A DNA stretch of 64,000 bases from Bacteroidota bacterium (GTDB taxonomy: Bacteria; Bacteroidota; Bacteroidia; Bacteroidales; Dysgonomonadaceae): the NCBI GenBank assembly GCA_023437305.1, contig JAEZGN010000023.1:434001-498000 (forward strand), given 5' to 3'. Made by a program: the position numbers and the translations under genes. The notes under the pieces were generated by a model. The model was not told the DNA's origin, did no database searches, and saw only the letters and a list, made by a program, of their open reading frames with translations. Positions 42,388 through 51,198 of this stretch are shown piece by piece. Every line of letters starts with the position of its first letter. Position 1 is the stretch's first letter.

Positions 42388-43197
42388 ATGAGATTAATTA
42401 TTCAACCAAATTACGATTTACTTTCGCAATGGGCGGCAAATTATGTAGTTTCTAAGATTAAGGCTGCAAATCCAACTGCTGAAAAACCTTTTGTGTTAGG
42501 ATTGCCTACCGGTTCTTCGCCTATGGGTATGTATAAAGCGTTGATAAAGCATTATCAGGAAAAGAGAGTTTCCTTTCAGCATATTGTCACTTTCAACATG
42601 GATGAGTACGTTGGTTTACCAAAAGACCATCCGCAGAGTTACCATACTTTTATGTGGAGTAATTTTTTCAGCCATATAGATATCAATCCGGCAAATGTAA
42701 ACATGCTGAATGGTAATGCATCAGACCTAGAGGCTGAGTGTGCGGCTTACGAAGCTAAAATGAAGGCTGTAGGCGGTGTTGATTTGTTTTTGGGTGGAAT
42801 TGGTGCAGATGGTCATATTGCTTTTAATGAGCCGGGATCTTCTTTGTCTTCTCGTACTCGTATAAAAACGTTGACACAGGATACCATAATTGCGAACTCA
42901 CGCTTTTTTGATAACGATGTAAACAAGGTGCCAAAAACATCAGTCACTGTTGGCGTTGGAACAATTCTTGATGCTAAAGAAGTGCTAATTATGGTGAATG
43001 GTCATAACAAAGCCCGTGCTTTGGCTCAGGTGGTAGAAGGTTCTATCAACCAGATGTGGACTATCACGGCTTTGCAATTACACCCAAAAGGAATTATTGT
43101 CTGCGACGAGATGGCAACTTATGAACTAAAAGTAGGAACATACAATTACTTTAAAGATATTGAAGCTGTAAACTTAAATCCGGATAGCCTCCTTTAA
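42388..43197 (+). CDS. nagB: Glucosamine-6-phosphate deaminase
   Basis: A 269-residue enzyme that converts glucosamine-6-phosphate to fructose-6-phosphate and ammonia. All catalytic residues are present, at the E. coli positions: D72 in NMDEYVGLP, and D141, H143 and E148 in GADGHIAFNEPGSS. The length (269) lies close to E. coli NagB. It is the intact partner of the degenerate NagB domain encoded just upstream, and is followed by its own terminator. Confidence 0.97.
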   Translation: MRLIIQPNYDLLSQWAANYVVSKIKAANPTAEKPFVLGLPTGSSPMGMYKALIKHYQEKRVSFQHIVTFNMDEYVGLPKDHPQSYHTFMWSNFFSHIDINPANVNMLNGNASDLEAECAAYEAKMKAVGGVDLFLGGIGADGHIAFNEPGSSLSSRTRIKTLTQDTIIANSRFFDNDVNKVPKTSVTVGVGTILDAKEVLIMVNGHNKARALAQVVEGSINQMWTITALQLHPKGIIVCDEMATYELKVGTYNYFKDIEAVNLNPDSLL

Positions 43198-43219
43198 TTT
43201 TACAGTATTACCGATATGT

Positions 43220-43252
43220 AAGCTGTGTACATTTTTGTATGCAGCTTTTTTT
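43220..43252 (+). terminator. Terminator after nagB
   Basis: Arms AAGCTG / CAGCTT with an inner TACA / TGTA pair across a short mismatch, then TTTTTTT. Confidence 0.8.
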
Positions 43253-43299
43253 ATTGAATAAGCTTTTGATATTTATTCAAAATTTATATATTTATCCTT

Positions 43300-43322
43300 A
43301 TATATGGATTGAATCTATATAT
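43300..43322. promoter_or_regulatory. Candidate IclR operator (imperfect palindrome)
   Basis: A 23-base dyad: ATATAT-G-GATT-G-AATC-T-ATATAT, in which only one symmetric pair fails (G opposite T). Its core GATTGAAT (43307-43314) recurs at 43356-43363, overlapping the IclR start codon. Together these suggest autoregulation by the IclR protein. Confidence 0.4.
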
Positions 43323-43361
43323 ATGTGTTATTTGTTGTTTTTGTGTATAAATATAGATTGA

Positions 43362-44141
43362 ATGGAAAATAGGAATGTATCGATGATAACCAAGTCGATG
43401 GAGTTGCTTGAGCTTTTGTCGGAGCATCCTCAAGGACTGACTTTGCAAGAAATTGTAGGGCTTCTCGATTATCCAAAATCTTCCATTTATAAAATAGCGA
43501 CAAATCTTCTCGAGATCGGTTATATAGGGCGAGAACTCGGTAACTTTCGTTATTTCCTTTCCCGAAAATTACTTTTGCTCGGACTTAAAGCTGTAAGTAG
43601 CTACGATATCATTGAGATGTCGGAAGAATATATGAAGCGTTTGCGTGATAGAGTCGGAGAATCGGTCATGATAGGAACACTTGTTGATTCTGAAGTGGTT
43701 TTATTGAAGCAAGTGCAGGGCAACCTTGACTTTGTGTTCATCTTGCAGCAGGGTATGCGCTTCAATCTTCATTCTACAGCACCGGGAAAAGTATTACTGG
43801 CTTTTATGTCGGGGAAAAAGCAAAAAGAAAAACTTTCGGAGATACGCTTTGAAGCTTTGAATGAATATACGATAACAGATAAAGAGCAATTGGAGAAAGA
43901 ATTGAATAAGATAATTCAGGAAGGATATGCAATAGATCTGAACGAGACTGTTGAAGGTGTGCATTGTATTGCAGCCCCCATATTTGACGAAAAAGGAAAT
44001 GCAATAGCCTGTATTTGGACTTCAGGTCCGGCAGGACGCTTACCCAAAGAAAAAGTGAAAAACATAGGACTCCAGATCAGGGATACGGGATTGGAGATAT
44101 CTCGTAATATAGGATATAATCGTAAATTAAAAACAAGATAG
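43362..44141 (+). CDS. IclR family transcriptional regulator
   Basis: A 259-residue regulator: winged HTH at residues 5-65 (SMELLELLSEHPQGLTLQEI, then YPKSSIYKIATNLLEIGY) and the IclR ligand-binding domain (about 75-250) with ESVMIGTLVDSEVVLL, HSTAPGKVLLAFM, and CIAAPIFDEKGNAIACIWTSGP. IclR proteins bind small sugar-acid or aromatic metabolites. Position after nagB suggests control of the amino-sugar genes or of the DUF1349 gene 4 bases downstream. Confidence 0.92.
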   Translation: MENRNVSMITKSMELLELLSEHPQGLTLQEIVGLLDYPKSSIYKIATNLLEIGYIGRELGNFRYFLSRKLLLLGLKAVSSYDIIEMSEEYMKRLRDRVGESVMIGTLVDSEVVLLKQVQGNLDFVFILQQGMRFNLHSTAPGKVLLAFMSGKKQKEKLSEIRFEALNEYTITDKEQLEKELNKIIQEGYAIDLNETVEGVHCIAAPIFDEKGNAIACIWTSGPAGRLPKEKVKNIGLQIRDTGLEISRNIGYNRKLKTR

Positions 44142-44145
44142 AAAA

Positions 44146-44793
44146 ATGAAAAAAATCGCACTTAGTTTATTTGCTGTAGTATTAGCCCAATTTGCTTCAG
44201 CACAGAGTTTAGAAAAAATGCAATGGTTTAATGAACCTGAAAAATGGGAAGTAAAAAATAAAACATTAAGTATGTTTGTAACTCCTCAGAGCGATTATTG
44301 GCGTATATCTCATTATGGGTTTACTGTCGACGATGCACCTTTTTACTACACTACATATGGAGGAGAGTTTGAGGTGAAAGTAAAAATTACGGGAGATTAC
44401 AAAGCTCGTTTCGATCAAATGGGTTTGATGCTTCGTATAGATCACGAAAACTATATAAAGACAGGAATCGAATTTGTGGATGGAAAGTATAATCTAAGTA
44501 CTGTGGTAACCCATAAGACCAGCGACTGGAGTGTTATTGAATTGGATAAAAAGATATCTTATGTATGGATCAAAGCTGTAAGACGTATTGATGCAGTTGA
44601 GATTTTTTATTCTTTCGATGATAAAACATATACTATGATGCGTAATGCTTATCTGCAAGATAATACTCCTGTAATGGTAGGATTGATGGCCGCCAGTCCC
44701 GATGGAAATGGATTTGAGGCTAAATTCGAAAACTTTAAGGTGACTCATTTGCCTGATCAAAGGAGACTGAAGTGGCTAGAAAATAATAAATAA
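44146..44793 (+). CDS. Secreted DUF1349 (concanavalin-A-like) protein
   Basis: A 215-residue protein with signal peptide 1-20 (ending ASAQ) and a DUF1349 jelly-roll lectin/glucanase-like domain. WFNEPEKWEVKNKTLSMFVTPQSDYWR, GGEFEVKVKITGDYKARFDQMGLMLRIDHENYIKTGIEF (read in parts) and the DDKTYTMMRNAYL block identify it. Known relatives are related to the yeast Ree1 'regulation of enolase' protein. It starts 4 bases after the IclR gene, so is probably translated with it. It may bind a periplasmic glycan; the catalytic pair of a glucanase is not evident. Confidence 0.88.
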   Translation: MKKIALSLFAVVLAQFASAQSLEKMQWFNEPEKWEVKNKTLSMFVTPQSDYWRISHYGFTVDDAPFYYTTYGGEFEVKVKITGDYKARFDQMGLMLRIDHENYIKTGIEFVDGKYNLSTVVTHKTSDWSVIELDKKISYVWIKAVRRIDAVEIFYSFDDKTYTMMRNAYLQDNTPVMVGLMAASPDGNGFEAKFENFKVTHLPDQRRLKWLENNK

Positions 44794-44822
44794 CCGTCAG
44801 TAAAAGTAGAATACATGATATG

Positions 44823-44855
44823 AGAGGCTATCCTTCGGGGATAGTCTCTTTTTTT
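44823..44855 (+). terminator. Terminator after the DUF1349 gene
   Basis: Stem AGAGGCTATCC / GGATAGTCTCT (one G-T) with loop TTCGG, followed by a seven-base T-run. Confidence 0.88.
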
Positions 44856-44896
44856 ATATCCTATTCGTTATCAGGTATAAAGTTGTTTGCTGACAT

Positions 44897-44928
44897 TTTG
44901 TCATCATTGATGTTTGGCAAGTAATTTG
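44897..44928 (+). promoter_or_regulatory. Candidate promoter of clpB
   Basis: TTTG (44897-44900), a 21-base spacer and TAATTTG (44922-44928), a -7 box one base shorter than consensus, 49 bases before clpB. No CIRCE-like repeat is seen. Confidence 0.45.
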
Positions 44929-44977
44929 AACCATAGAATATAAATACGATAAATAACGAAATTAAGAAACTAAAAAT

Positions 44978-47569
44978 ATGAATTTCAACAATTTTACAAT
45001 CAAATCTCAAGAGGCTGTTCAAAAAGCAATTGAGATAACGAAAGAGAGAGGACAGCAAGCCATCGAGCCTGCTCATATTCTACTTGGAGTGATTATGAGT
45101 GGTGAGAATGTTGTGAATTTTCTTTTTCAAAAGCTTGGAGCTAATCCGTCATATATTACTTCTGTGCTTAATAAAGAAATAGACTCTTTTCCGAAAGTAT
45201 CGGGTGGGGGCGAAGCATACTTAAGCCGCGAAAGTAATTCAGCTTTGGACAAAGCAATGGATTATGCAAAAAAAATGGGAGATCAATACGTATCTATCGA
45301 GCATTTGCTGTTAGGTATTTTAGCTACTAAAAGCTCAGCTTCGCAGATATTGAAAGATGCCGGAGTTGCAGAGAATATATTACAACAAGCTATAAGTGAA
45401 TTGCGTAAAGGCAGTAGCGTAAATAGCCAGAGTGCAGAAGATACATATCAGTCTTTGGAGAAATATGCTATTAATCTGACTCAAAGAGCAAAAGATGGGA
45501 AACTTGATCCCGTGATTGGTCGTGACGAGGAAATTCGTCGGGTACTTCAGATTCTGAGCCGTAGAACAAAGAATAACCCAATACTAATAGGTGAACCCGG
45601 TACAGGGAAAACGGCTATTGCCGAAGGGCTTGCTCATCGTATCATTCGTGGTGATGTACCCGAAAATTTAAAAAGCAAACAAATCTATTCTTTGGATATG
45701 GGTGCTCTGATTGCAGGTGCTAAGTACAAAGGGGAATTCGAAGAGCGTCTCAAATCGGTAGTAAACGAGGTGACTAAATCGGAAGGGGAGATTATCCTTT
45801 TCATCGACGAAATACATACTCTGGTAGGAGCCGGTAAGAGCGAAGGTGCTATGGATGCAGCCAATATCTTGAAGCCAGCCTTAGCACGTGGAGAACTGCG
45901 TTCGATAGGAGCAACCACCTTGGACGAATATCAGAAATATTTTGAGAAAGATAAAGCACTCGAACGCCGTTTCCAGATAGTGATGGTAGATGAGCCAAGC
46001 GAAGTGGATGCGATATCTATCCTGCGTGGCTTGAAAGAGAAGTATGAAAATCACCATAAGGTACGTATCAAAGATGAGGCTATTGTTGCTGCTGTTCAGC
46101 TTTCGAGCCGTTATATTACAGATCGCTTTTTGCCTGATAAGGCAATTGACCTGATGGATGAAGCTGCAGCGAAATTGCGTATGGAAGTGGATTCTGTTCC
46201 CGAAGAACTTGATGAAAAGAGTCGTCGTATCAAACAATTAGAAATTGAGCGAGAAGCTATTCGTCGAGAAAATGATAAACAGAAAGAAGCTGAATTGACG
46301 AAAGAGATCAGTAAACTCAAAGAAGAGGAAACAGAACTTAAAGCAAAATGGCAATCAGAAAAAGAAGTCATCAATAAGATACAGCAGAATAAGATAGATA
46401 TTGAGAATGCTAAGTTTGAGGCTGAAAAAGCAGAGCGTGAAGGCGACTATGGTAAAGTCGCAGAATTACGTTACGGCAAAATAAAAGAACTGGAAACAGG
46501 CATTGCTCAACTCCAATCTCAATTGCATGACATGCAAGGAAGTCAGGCAATGGTAAAGGAAGAGGTCGATTCTTTTGATATTGCAGATGTCGTTTCTCGC
46601 TGGACAGGTATACCTGTGAACAAGATGCTCCAGAGTGAAAAAGATAAGTTGTTAAACTTGGAAGAGGAGCTACACCGAAGGGTTGTTGGTCAGGATGAGG
46701 CTATCTCTGCCGTATCCAATGCTATTCGCCGTAGTCGTGCCGGGCTGCAAGATCCGAAACGTCCGATAGGTTCGTTCATATTCTTGGGTACAACAGGTGT
46801 CGGTAAAACTGAACTAGCAAAAGCCTTAGCGGAGTTTTTGTTCGATGATGAGAATATGATGACACGTATAGACATGAGCGAGTATCAGGAGAAATTCAGT
46901 GCTACCCGTCTAATAGGTGCACCTCCGGGATATGTTGGTTATGACGAAGGAGGTCAACTTACCGAGGCTATCCGCCGTAAACCCTATTCAGTCGTTCTTT
47001 TCGATGAGATAGAAAAAGCACATCCAGACGTTTTTAATATTCTATTGCAAGTGCTTGATGATGGACGGTTGACTGATAATAAAGGACGAGTGGTAAACTT
47101 TAAGAATACGATTATCATTATGACATCCAATATGGGATCTCCACTAATTCGTGAAAACTTTGCAGGAATTACGCCAAAGAATCATGATGAAGTAGTAGAA
47201 AGAACCAAGAAGGAAGTTCTCAATATGCTGAAAGTAAATATTCGTCCCGAATTTCTGAATCGTATTGACGAGATAATCATGTTCGAGCCATTGACTTTGA
47301 AAGAGATAGAGCAGGTTGTTCGTATTCAGCTCGATGGCGTTGTCCGCATGCTGAAAGGAAATGGTGTCGATCTCAAATTCAGAGATGAAGCAGTCAATTG
47401 GATTTCTCAAATGGGTTTCGATCCAGAGTTTGGCGCACGTCCTGTAAAAAGAGTTATTCAGCGAATGGTGTTAGACCCGCTGTCGAGACAGTTGCTTGCC
47501 GGTACTATAGATAAATCGAAGTCTATTATAATTGATATGAGAGATGGAGAGTTAGATTTTAAGAATTAA
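44978..47569 (+). CDS. clpB: ATP-dependent chaperone ClpB
   Basis: An 863-residue Hsp100 disaggregase. The N domain (1-145) is the usual double repeat. The first AAA+ domain has GEPGTGKT and the DE Walker B, and is followed by the coiled-coil M domain (about 405-525, the Lys/Glu-rich IKQLEIEREAIRRENDKQ region). The second AAA+ has GTTGVGKTELAKAL. The GYVG substrate loop (GAPPGYVGYDEGGQL) is present. There is no ClpP-binding tripeptide, as expected for ClpB rather than ClpC. Confidence 0.97.
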   Translation: MNFNNFTIKSQEAVQKAIEITKERGQQAIEPAHILLGVIMSGENVVNFLFQKLGANPSYITSVLNKEIDSFPKVSGGGEAYLSRESNSALDKAMDYAKKMGDQYVSIEHLLLGILATKSSASQILKDAGVAENILQQAISELRKGSSVNSQSAEDTYQSLEKYAINLTQRAKDGKLDPVIGRDEEIRRVLQILSRRTKNNPILIGEPGTGKTAIAEGLAHRIIRGDVPENLKSKQIYSLDMGALIAGAKYKGEFEERLKSVVNEVTKSEGEIILFIDEIHTLVGAGKSEGAMDAANILKPALARGELRSIGATTLDEYQKYFEKDKALERRFQIVMVDEPSEVDAISILRGLKEKYENHHKVRIKDEAIVAAVQLSSRYITDRFLPDKAIDLMDEAAAKLRMEVDSVPEELDEKSRRIKQLEIEREAIRRENDKQKEAELTKEISKLKEEETELKAKWQSEKEVINKIQQNKIDIENAKFEAEKAEREGDYGKVAELRYGKIKELETGIAQLQSQLHDMQGSQAMVKEEVDSFDIADVVSRWTGIPVNKMLQSEKDKLLNLEEELHRRVVGQDEAISAVSNAIRRSRAGLQDPKRPIGSFIFLGTTGVGKTELAKALAEFLFDDENMMTRIDMSEYQEKFSATRLIGAPPGYVGYDEGGQLTEAIRRKPYSVVLFDEIEKAHPDVFNILLQVLDDGRLTDNKGRVVNFKNTIIIMTSNMGSPLIRENFAGITPKNHDEVVERTKKEVLNMLKVNIRPEFLNRIDEIIMFEPLTLKEIEQVVRIQLDGVVRMLKGNGVDLKFRDEAVNWISQMGFDPEFGARPVKRVIQRMVLDPLSRQLLAGTIDKSKSIIIDMRDGELDFKN

Positions 47570-47594
47570 GTATAGTGAATATATATTTTTTGAG

Positions 47595-47626
47595 GGGTAG
47601 TTGGATTTATTCAGCTACCCTTTTTT
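47595..47626 (+). terminator. Terminator after clpB
   Basis: Stem GGGTAG (47595-47600) / CTACCC (47615-47620) with a 14-base loop, followed by six T. Confidence 0.8.
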
Positions 47627-47637
47627 ATATTTGAGTA

Positions 47638-47671
47638 TTTTGAGTCTATTTCTATGCTTTGATATATTTTG
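47638..47671 (+). promoter_or_regulatory. Candidate promoter of the S9 peptidase gene
   Basis: TTTG (47638-47641), a 23-base spacer and TATTTTG (47665-47671), about 60 bases before the start. A second in-between TTTG (47658-47661) lowers confidence. Confidence 0.35.
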
Positions 47672-47729
47672 TGATTATTTTCACCTTATTACGACTAATA
47701 TATAAATAGAGTTTAAAATTTAATAGATT

Positions 47730-49628
47730 ATGAAAAGGAAATCATTTATCTCAAACATCCTTATGTTGATGTTTTTATTTACCTCGATGAGCGCTTTTAG
47801 TCAAGCTCCCAACATTCCTTTAGAAGATTTTTTCAGAAACCCCGAAAAGGCATCTTATCAGATATCGCCGGATGGAAAATACTTTTCTTTTACAGCTCCT
47901 TATGAAGGACGCATGAATATTTTTGTACAAAAAGTGGGTGATAATACTCCTGTAAGACTAACATCTGAAACAGAAAGAGATATTGCCGGTTACTTTTGGG
48001 GAAATAATAATCGCATCTTGTTTCTCAAAGATACAGGGGGTGATGAAAACTTTCAGCTATATGGTGTAAACGCTGATGGAAGTAACCTTCTTCCTCTTAC
48101 AGCTTTTGAGAAGGTACGTACTACTATTATTGACGATCTGCCTGAGATAGAGAGCGAAGTTATTATTGGTCTCAATAAAAGAAATCCACAGGTGTTTGAT
48201 CCATACAGGCTAAATATCGAGACCGGTGAGCTGACAATGTTAGCTGAGAATCCCGGAAATATTCAGGGCTGGATGACAGACCACGATGGGAAATTGCGTA
48301 TCGCAATCGCACTTGATGGTGTAAATCAGAGCCTATTGTATCGGGATAAAGAAGGTGATCCTTTCAGAACACTTTTAACTACAAGCTTTAAAGAAAGTCT
48401 GAATCCTTATTATTTTACTCCCGATAATCAGAAGTTATATGCTACCTCTAATATTGGCAGAGATAAAGAAGCTGTAGTAATATTTGATCCACAAACGGCT
48501 AAAGAAGTAGAAGTTTTGTACGAAAATGATACTTACGATCTGTCTGGAATTTCATATTCTCGAAAATATAAGAGGTTGCAGGCTGCGTCTTATCAGGCTC
48601 ATGAAGGAGCAAAGCGTCATTTCTTCGATAAAGATTTGAAAGCTGTTTTCGATAAAGTAACAGCAAAAGTATCAGGAAAACCTCTTAGCGTTAGCAGCCA
48701 GAATAAAGATGAAGATATGCTGATTGTTCGTACTTATAACGATAAAACCCCCGGAGGATACTATCTCTATGATGTAAAGAAAGATGAGCTCACTCATATA
48801 GCAGACATTTATCCTTGGCTCGATGAAAACAATATGGCTGAAATGAATTGTGTGAAATATACTACACGTGATGGTTTAACTATAGAAGGTTACCTGACTC
48901 TGCCGAAGGGATATACATTAGAGACAGCAAAAAATCTGCCTGTAGTTGTTAATCCGCATGGTGGACCGTGGGCACGTGATAGTTGGGGCTTTAATCCTGA
49001 GGTACAATTCTTAGCCAATAAAGGATATGCAGTATTTCAGATGAATTTCCGTGGATCTGTCGGATTTGGTAAGAAATTTTGGGAAATATCGTTCAAGCAA
49101 TGGGGGAAAACAATGCAGGATGATATAACTGACGGTGTAGAATGGTTGAAAAAGAAAGGTATAGCCGATCCTGCTAAAATTGCCATCTACGGTGGTAGTT
49201 ATGGTGGATATGCAACACTTGCCGGACTAACATTTACTCCTGATCTTTATGCTTGTGGAATTGACTATGTGGGTGTATCTAATCTATTTACCTTCCTGAA
49301 TACAATTCCTCCGTATTGGAAACCGATGCTTGATATGATGCACGAAATGGTAGGAGATCCGGTTGCCGATAAAGAATTGCTGGAAAGTGCTTCTCCCGTA
49401 TTCCATGTAGATAAAATTAAAGCGCCATTGTTTGTAGCACAAGGAGCAAATGACCCTCGTGTAAACAAAGACGAATCGGATCAGATGGTTGAAGCATTGA
49501 AGAAAAGAGGAGTTGAAACACAATATATGGTAAAAGACAATGAAGGTCACGGTTTCCATAATGAAGAAAACCGTTTCGATTTCTACCGTGCAATGGAAAG
49601 CTTCTTGTCAGCGCATATTGGTAAGTAA
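47730..49628 (+). CDS. S9 family prolyl oligopeptidase (secreted)
   Basis: A 632-residue secreted serine peptidase with a signal peptide (1-25, ending SAFSQ). An N-terminal beta-propeller (about 30-370) covers a C-terminal alpha/beta hydrolase. The nucleophile is S490 in GGSYGGYA, with the catalytic Asp in AQGANDPRVN and His in DNEGHGFHNEENR. VNPHGGPWARD is the oxyanion-hole block. The family includes dipeptidyl- and acylaminoacyl-peptidases; the exact class cannot be fixed, but a periplasmic peptide-processing role is likely. Confidence 0.92.
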   Translation: MKRKSFISNILMLMFLFTSMSAFSQAPNIPLEDFFRNPEKASYQISPDGKYFSFTAPYEGRMNIFVQKVGDNTPVRLTSETERDIAGYFWGNNNRILFLKDTGGDENFQLYGVNADGSNLLPLTAFEKVRTTIIDDLPEIESEVIIGLNKRNPQVFDPYRLNIETGELTMLAENPGNIQGWMTDHDGKLRIAIALDGVNQSLLYRDKEGDPFRTLLTTSFKESLNPYYFTPDNQKLYATSNIGRDKEAVVIFDPQTAKEVEVLYENDTYDLSGISYSRKYKRLQAASYQAHEGAKRHFFDKDLKAVFDKVTAKVSGKPLSVSSQNKDEDMLIVRTYNDKTPGGYYLYDVKKDELTHIADIYPWLDENNMAEMNCVKYTTRDGLTIEGYLTLPKGYTLETAKNLPVVVNPHGGPWARDSWGFNPEVQFLANKGYAVFQMNFRGSVGFGKKFWEISFKQWGKTMQDDITDGVEWLKKKGIADPAKIAIYGGSYGGYATLAGLTFTPDLYACGIDYVGVSNLFTFLNTIPPYWKPMLDMMHEMVGDPVADKELLESASPVFHVDKIKAPLFVAQGANDPRVNKDESDQMVEALKKRGVETQYMVKDNEGHGFHNEENRFDFYRAMESFLSAHIGK

Positions 49629-49642
49629 TATAATGATTATAT

Positions 49643-49778
49643 AGAGCTGTTTGGAATGTATCAGTTATGTTATTCTTTTGTCATTCTGAGTGTAACGAAG
49701 AATCTCTTTTTATAATCGAGATGTTTCACTTCGTTCAACATGACAAAGAGACAAGGGTAATACATTCCAAACAGTTCT
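49643..49778. repeat. Nested inverted-repeat intergenic element, copy 2
   Basis: Outer arms are a perfect 15-base inverted repeat, CTGTTTGGAATGTAT (49647-49661) and ATACATTCCAAACAG (49760-49774), extending to 18 of 19 with the flanks. Inside, TTGTCATTCTGAG (49678-49690) faces TTCAACATGACAA (49734-49746), and AACGAAG faces CTTCGTT. It lies between convergent genes and is followed by CTTTTT on the + strand, so it can act as a terminator. The inner core is shared with the 23174-23245 element; the outer arms are not. Confidence 0.75.
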
Positions 49779-49780
49779 TT

Positions 49781-51193
49781 TTATATTTTCTCAATACTTT
49801 CCCTTTTGTGACTCAATAGAGTTATTCCAACTCCAATAACACCAAACCCAAGCAAAAGGAAAGGCATATACCAAATAATAAAATCGATCTGTGGATGCCA
49901 GAATGAATGCTCTTTGAATATCACATACCACGAAAGCGGGCAGATAGCAGAGGCGAGCGTAGAAATAACTAACGCTATATACTTTCTTGTGTTTAGTTTG
50001 ATACCTAAAAACAAAGCTATTGCAGAAAAAAGTAGAATAATACCGATTAGAACCGCAAACCAAAATTCGAAGCCTTTGTCTACAAAACCCCATTCGAAAG
50101 CATTACCTCTCAGATAGTCTTTGATTACATTATTCCAAAGAAAAGATAAAGAATCAGAATCTGCAAAGCGGTCGCTATCCAAATCTGCACCGGACAATCC
50201 GCTCTTAAAAGATGCCCTTCTAAAGAAAGCATTTGTCAGATATTGGTATGCTGCATCATAACTGTTTAATAAATATCTAAGTTGGATAATTAATACTCCG
50301 AACTGTATAATAATAGCTCCTGCGGCAACCAGACCAGACTTCACTGACAGTTTTATGAAATCGATGATTTTCCATTTTTCAAGAATAGCATAATAAATAA
50401 TAGGAATGAAAATAGTCAGCATCGCTGTTGATATAAATTCCAGACCCGAGAAAAATAGTTTGGCTAGTACAGCTATAAATAGCCAGATTAGAATCCTATT
50501 TACAGATACTTTTTCGGGAAAATTATGTCTTTTTTCTAAAAGTAGGAGCATCGTTAAAAAAGGAGCATAAAAGTTCCATAAAGCCCACCACAGTCCGTTG
50601 CCTCCAAACAATACAAGCCACGAAGAAAAAAATGTAAATAGGAACGTGACGATAGCAGTAATAAAACCAAAATTTCTGTATACCCAACCTATGATCAGTA
50701 CAAAACACAAGGATAAGAGTATACAATTGATAAGTCTTAGTATTTGGTAGTTTGTATAATTATCGAAAGGAAGGATTTTATGAATCCCATACCAAAACAA
50801 AGCATTCCCTCCCGAATGACTTACATAAACACAATAATCTTTGGGTGTGTTTTCTTTTTCTGTAAAATAGTTAAGTTGATAATCTTTAAATTGGATGATG
50901 ATATGATCTCGTATTAGCAAGTCGTTTATCTGGTCACCACTCAAGATACTGTCTGTTACGAGAGCCTTATCATAATTTACGCCTGTAAATCCCGATGCAG
51001 CGAAGACTCCATCCTTTTGGGCTTTAGCCATTTTCCCCACAACGAGAGCCTCTACAAAAGTTTCATATTCTTGATATCTGCTTTCCGGTATTATCTTAAA
51101 AATATTTGTGTAAAAACTTAATAAGAATAATGTAAAACAGATAATGTAAAATATAGATTGTTTTTGTTTAAGTCGCTTAAGAAGAATGTTCAT
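49781..51193 (-). CDS. Polytopic membrane protein, possible GT-C-type glycosyltransferase
   Basis: A 470-residue inner-membrane protein with about nine to eleven helices (first near residues 13-30). A soluble segment (about 35-125) after the first helix contains acidic residues and SHSGGNALFWYGIHKILPFD. Small residues and aromatics fill the helices (FGGNGLWWALWNFYAPFL). Topology resembles GT-C glycosyltransferases or polymer flippases, but there is no diagnostic motif, so function is inferred only from the two glycosyltransferase-like genes 5 bases upstream. Confidence 0.6.
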   Translation of the reverse strand: MNILLKRLKQKQSIFYIICFTLFLLSFYTNIFKIIPESRYQEYETFVEALVVGKMAKAQKDGVFAASGFTGVNYDKALVTDSILSGDQINDLLIRDHIIIQFKDYQLNYFTEKENTPKDYCVYVSHSGGNALFWYGIHKILPFDNYTNYQILRLINCILLSLCFVLIIGWVYRNFGFITAIVTFLFTFFSSWLVLFGGNGLWWALWNFYAPFLTMLLLLEKRHNFPEKVSVNRILIWLFIAVLAKLFFSGLEFISTAMLTIFIPIIYYAILEKWKIIDFIKLSVKSGLVAAGAIIIQFGVLIIQLRYLLNSYDAAYQYLTNAFFRRASFKSGLSGADLDSDRFADSDSLSFLWNNVIKDYLRGNAFEWGFVDKGFEFWFAVLIGIILLFSAIALFLGIKLNTRKYIALVISTLASAICPLSWYVIFKEHSFWHPQIDFIIWYMPFLLLGFGVIGVGITLLSHKRESIEKI

Positions 51194-51198
51194 ATAAA

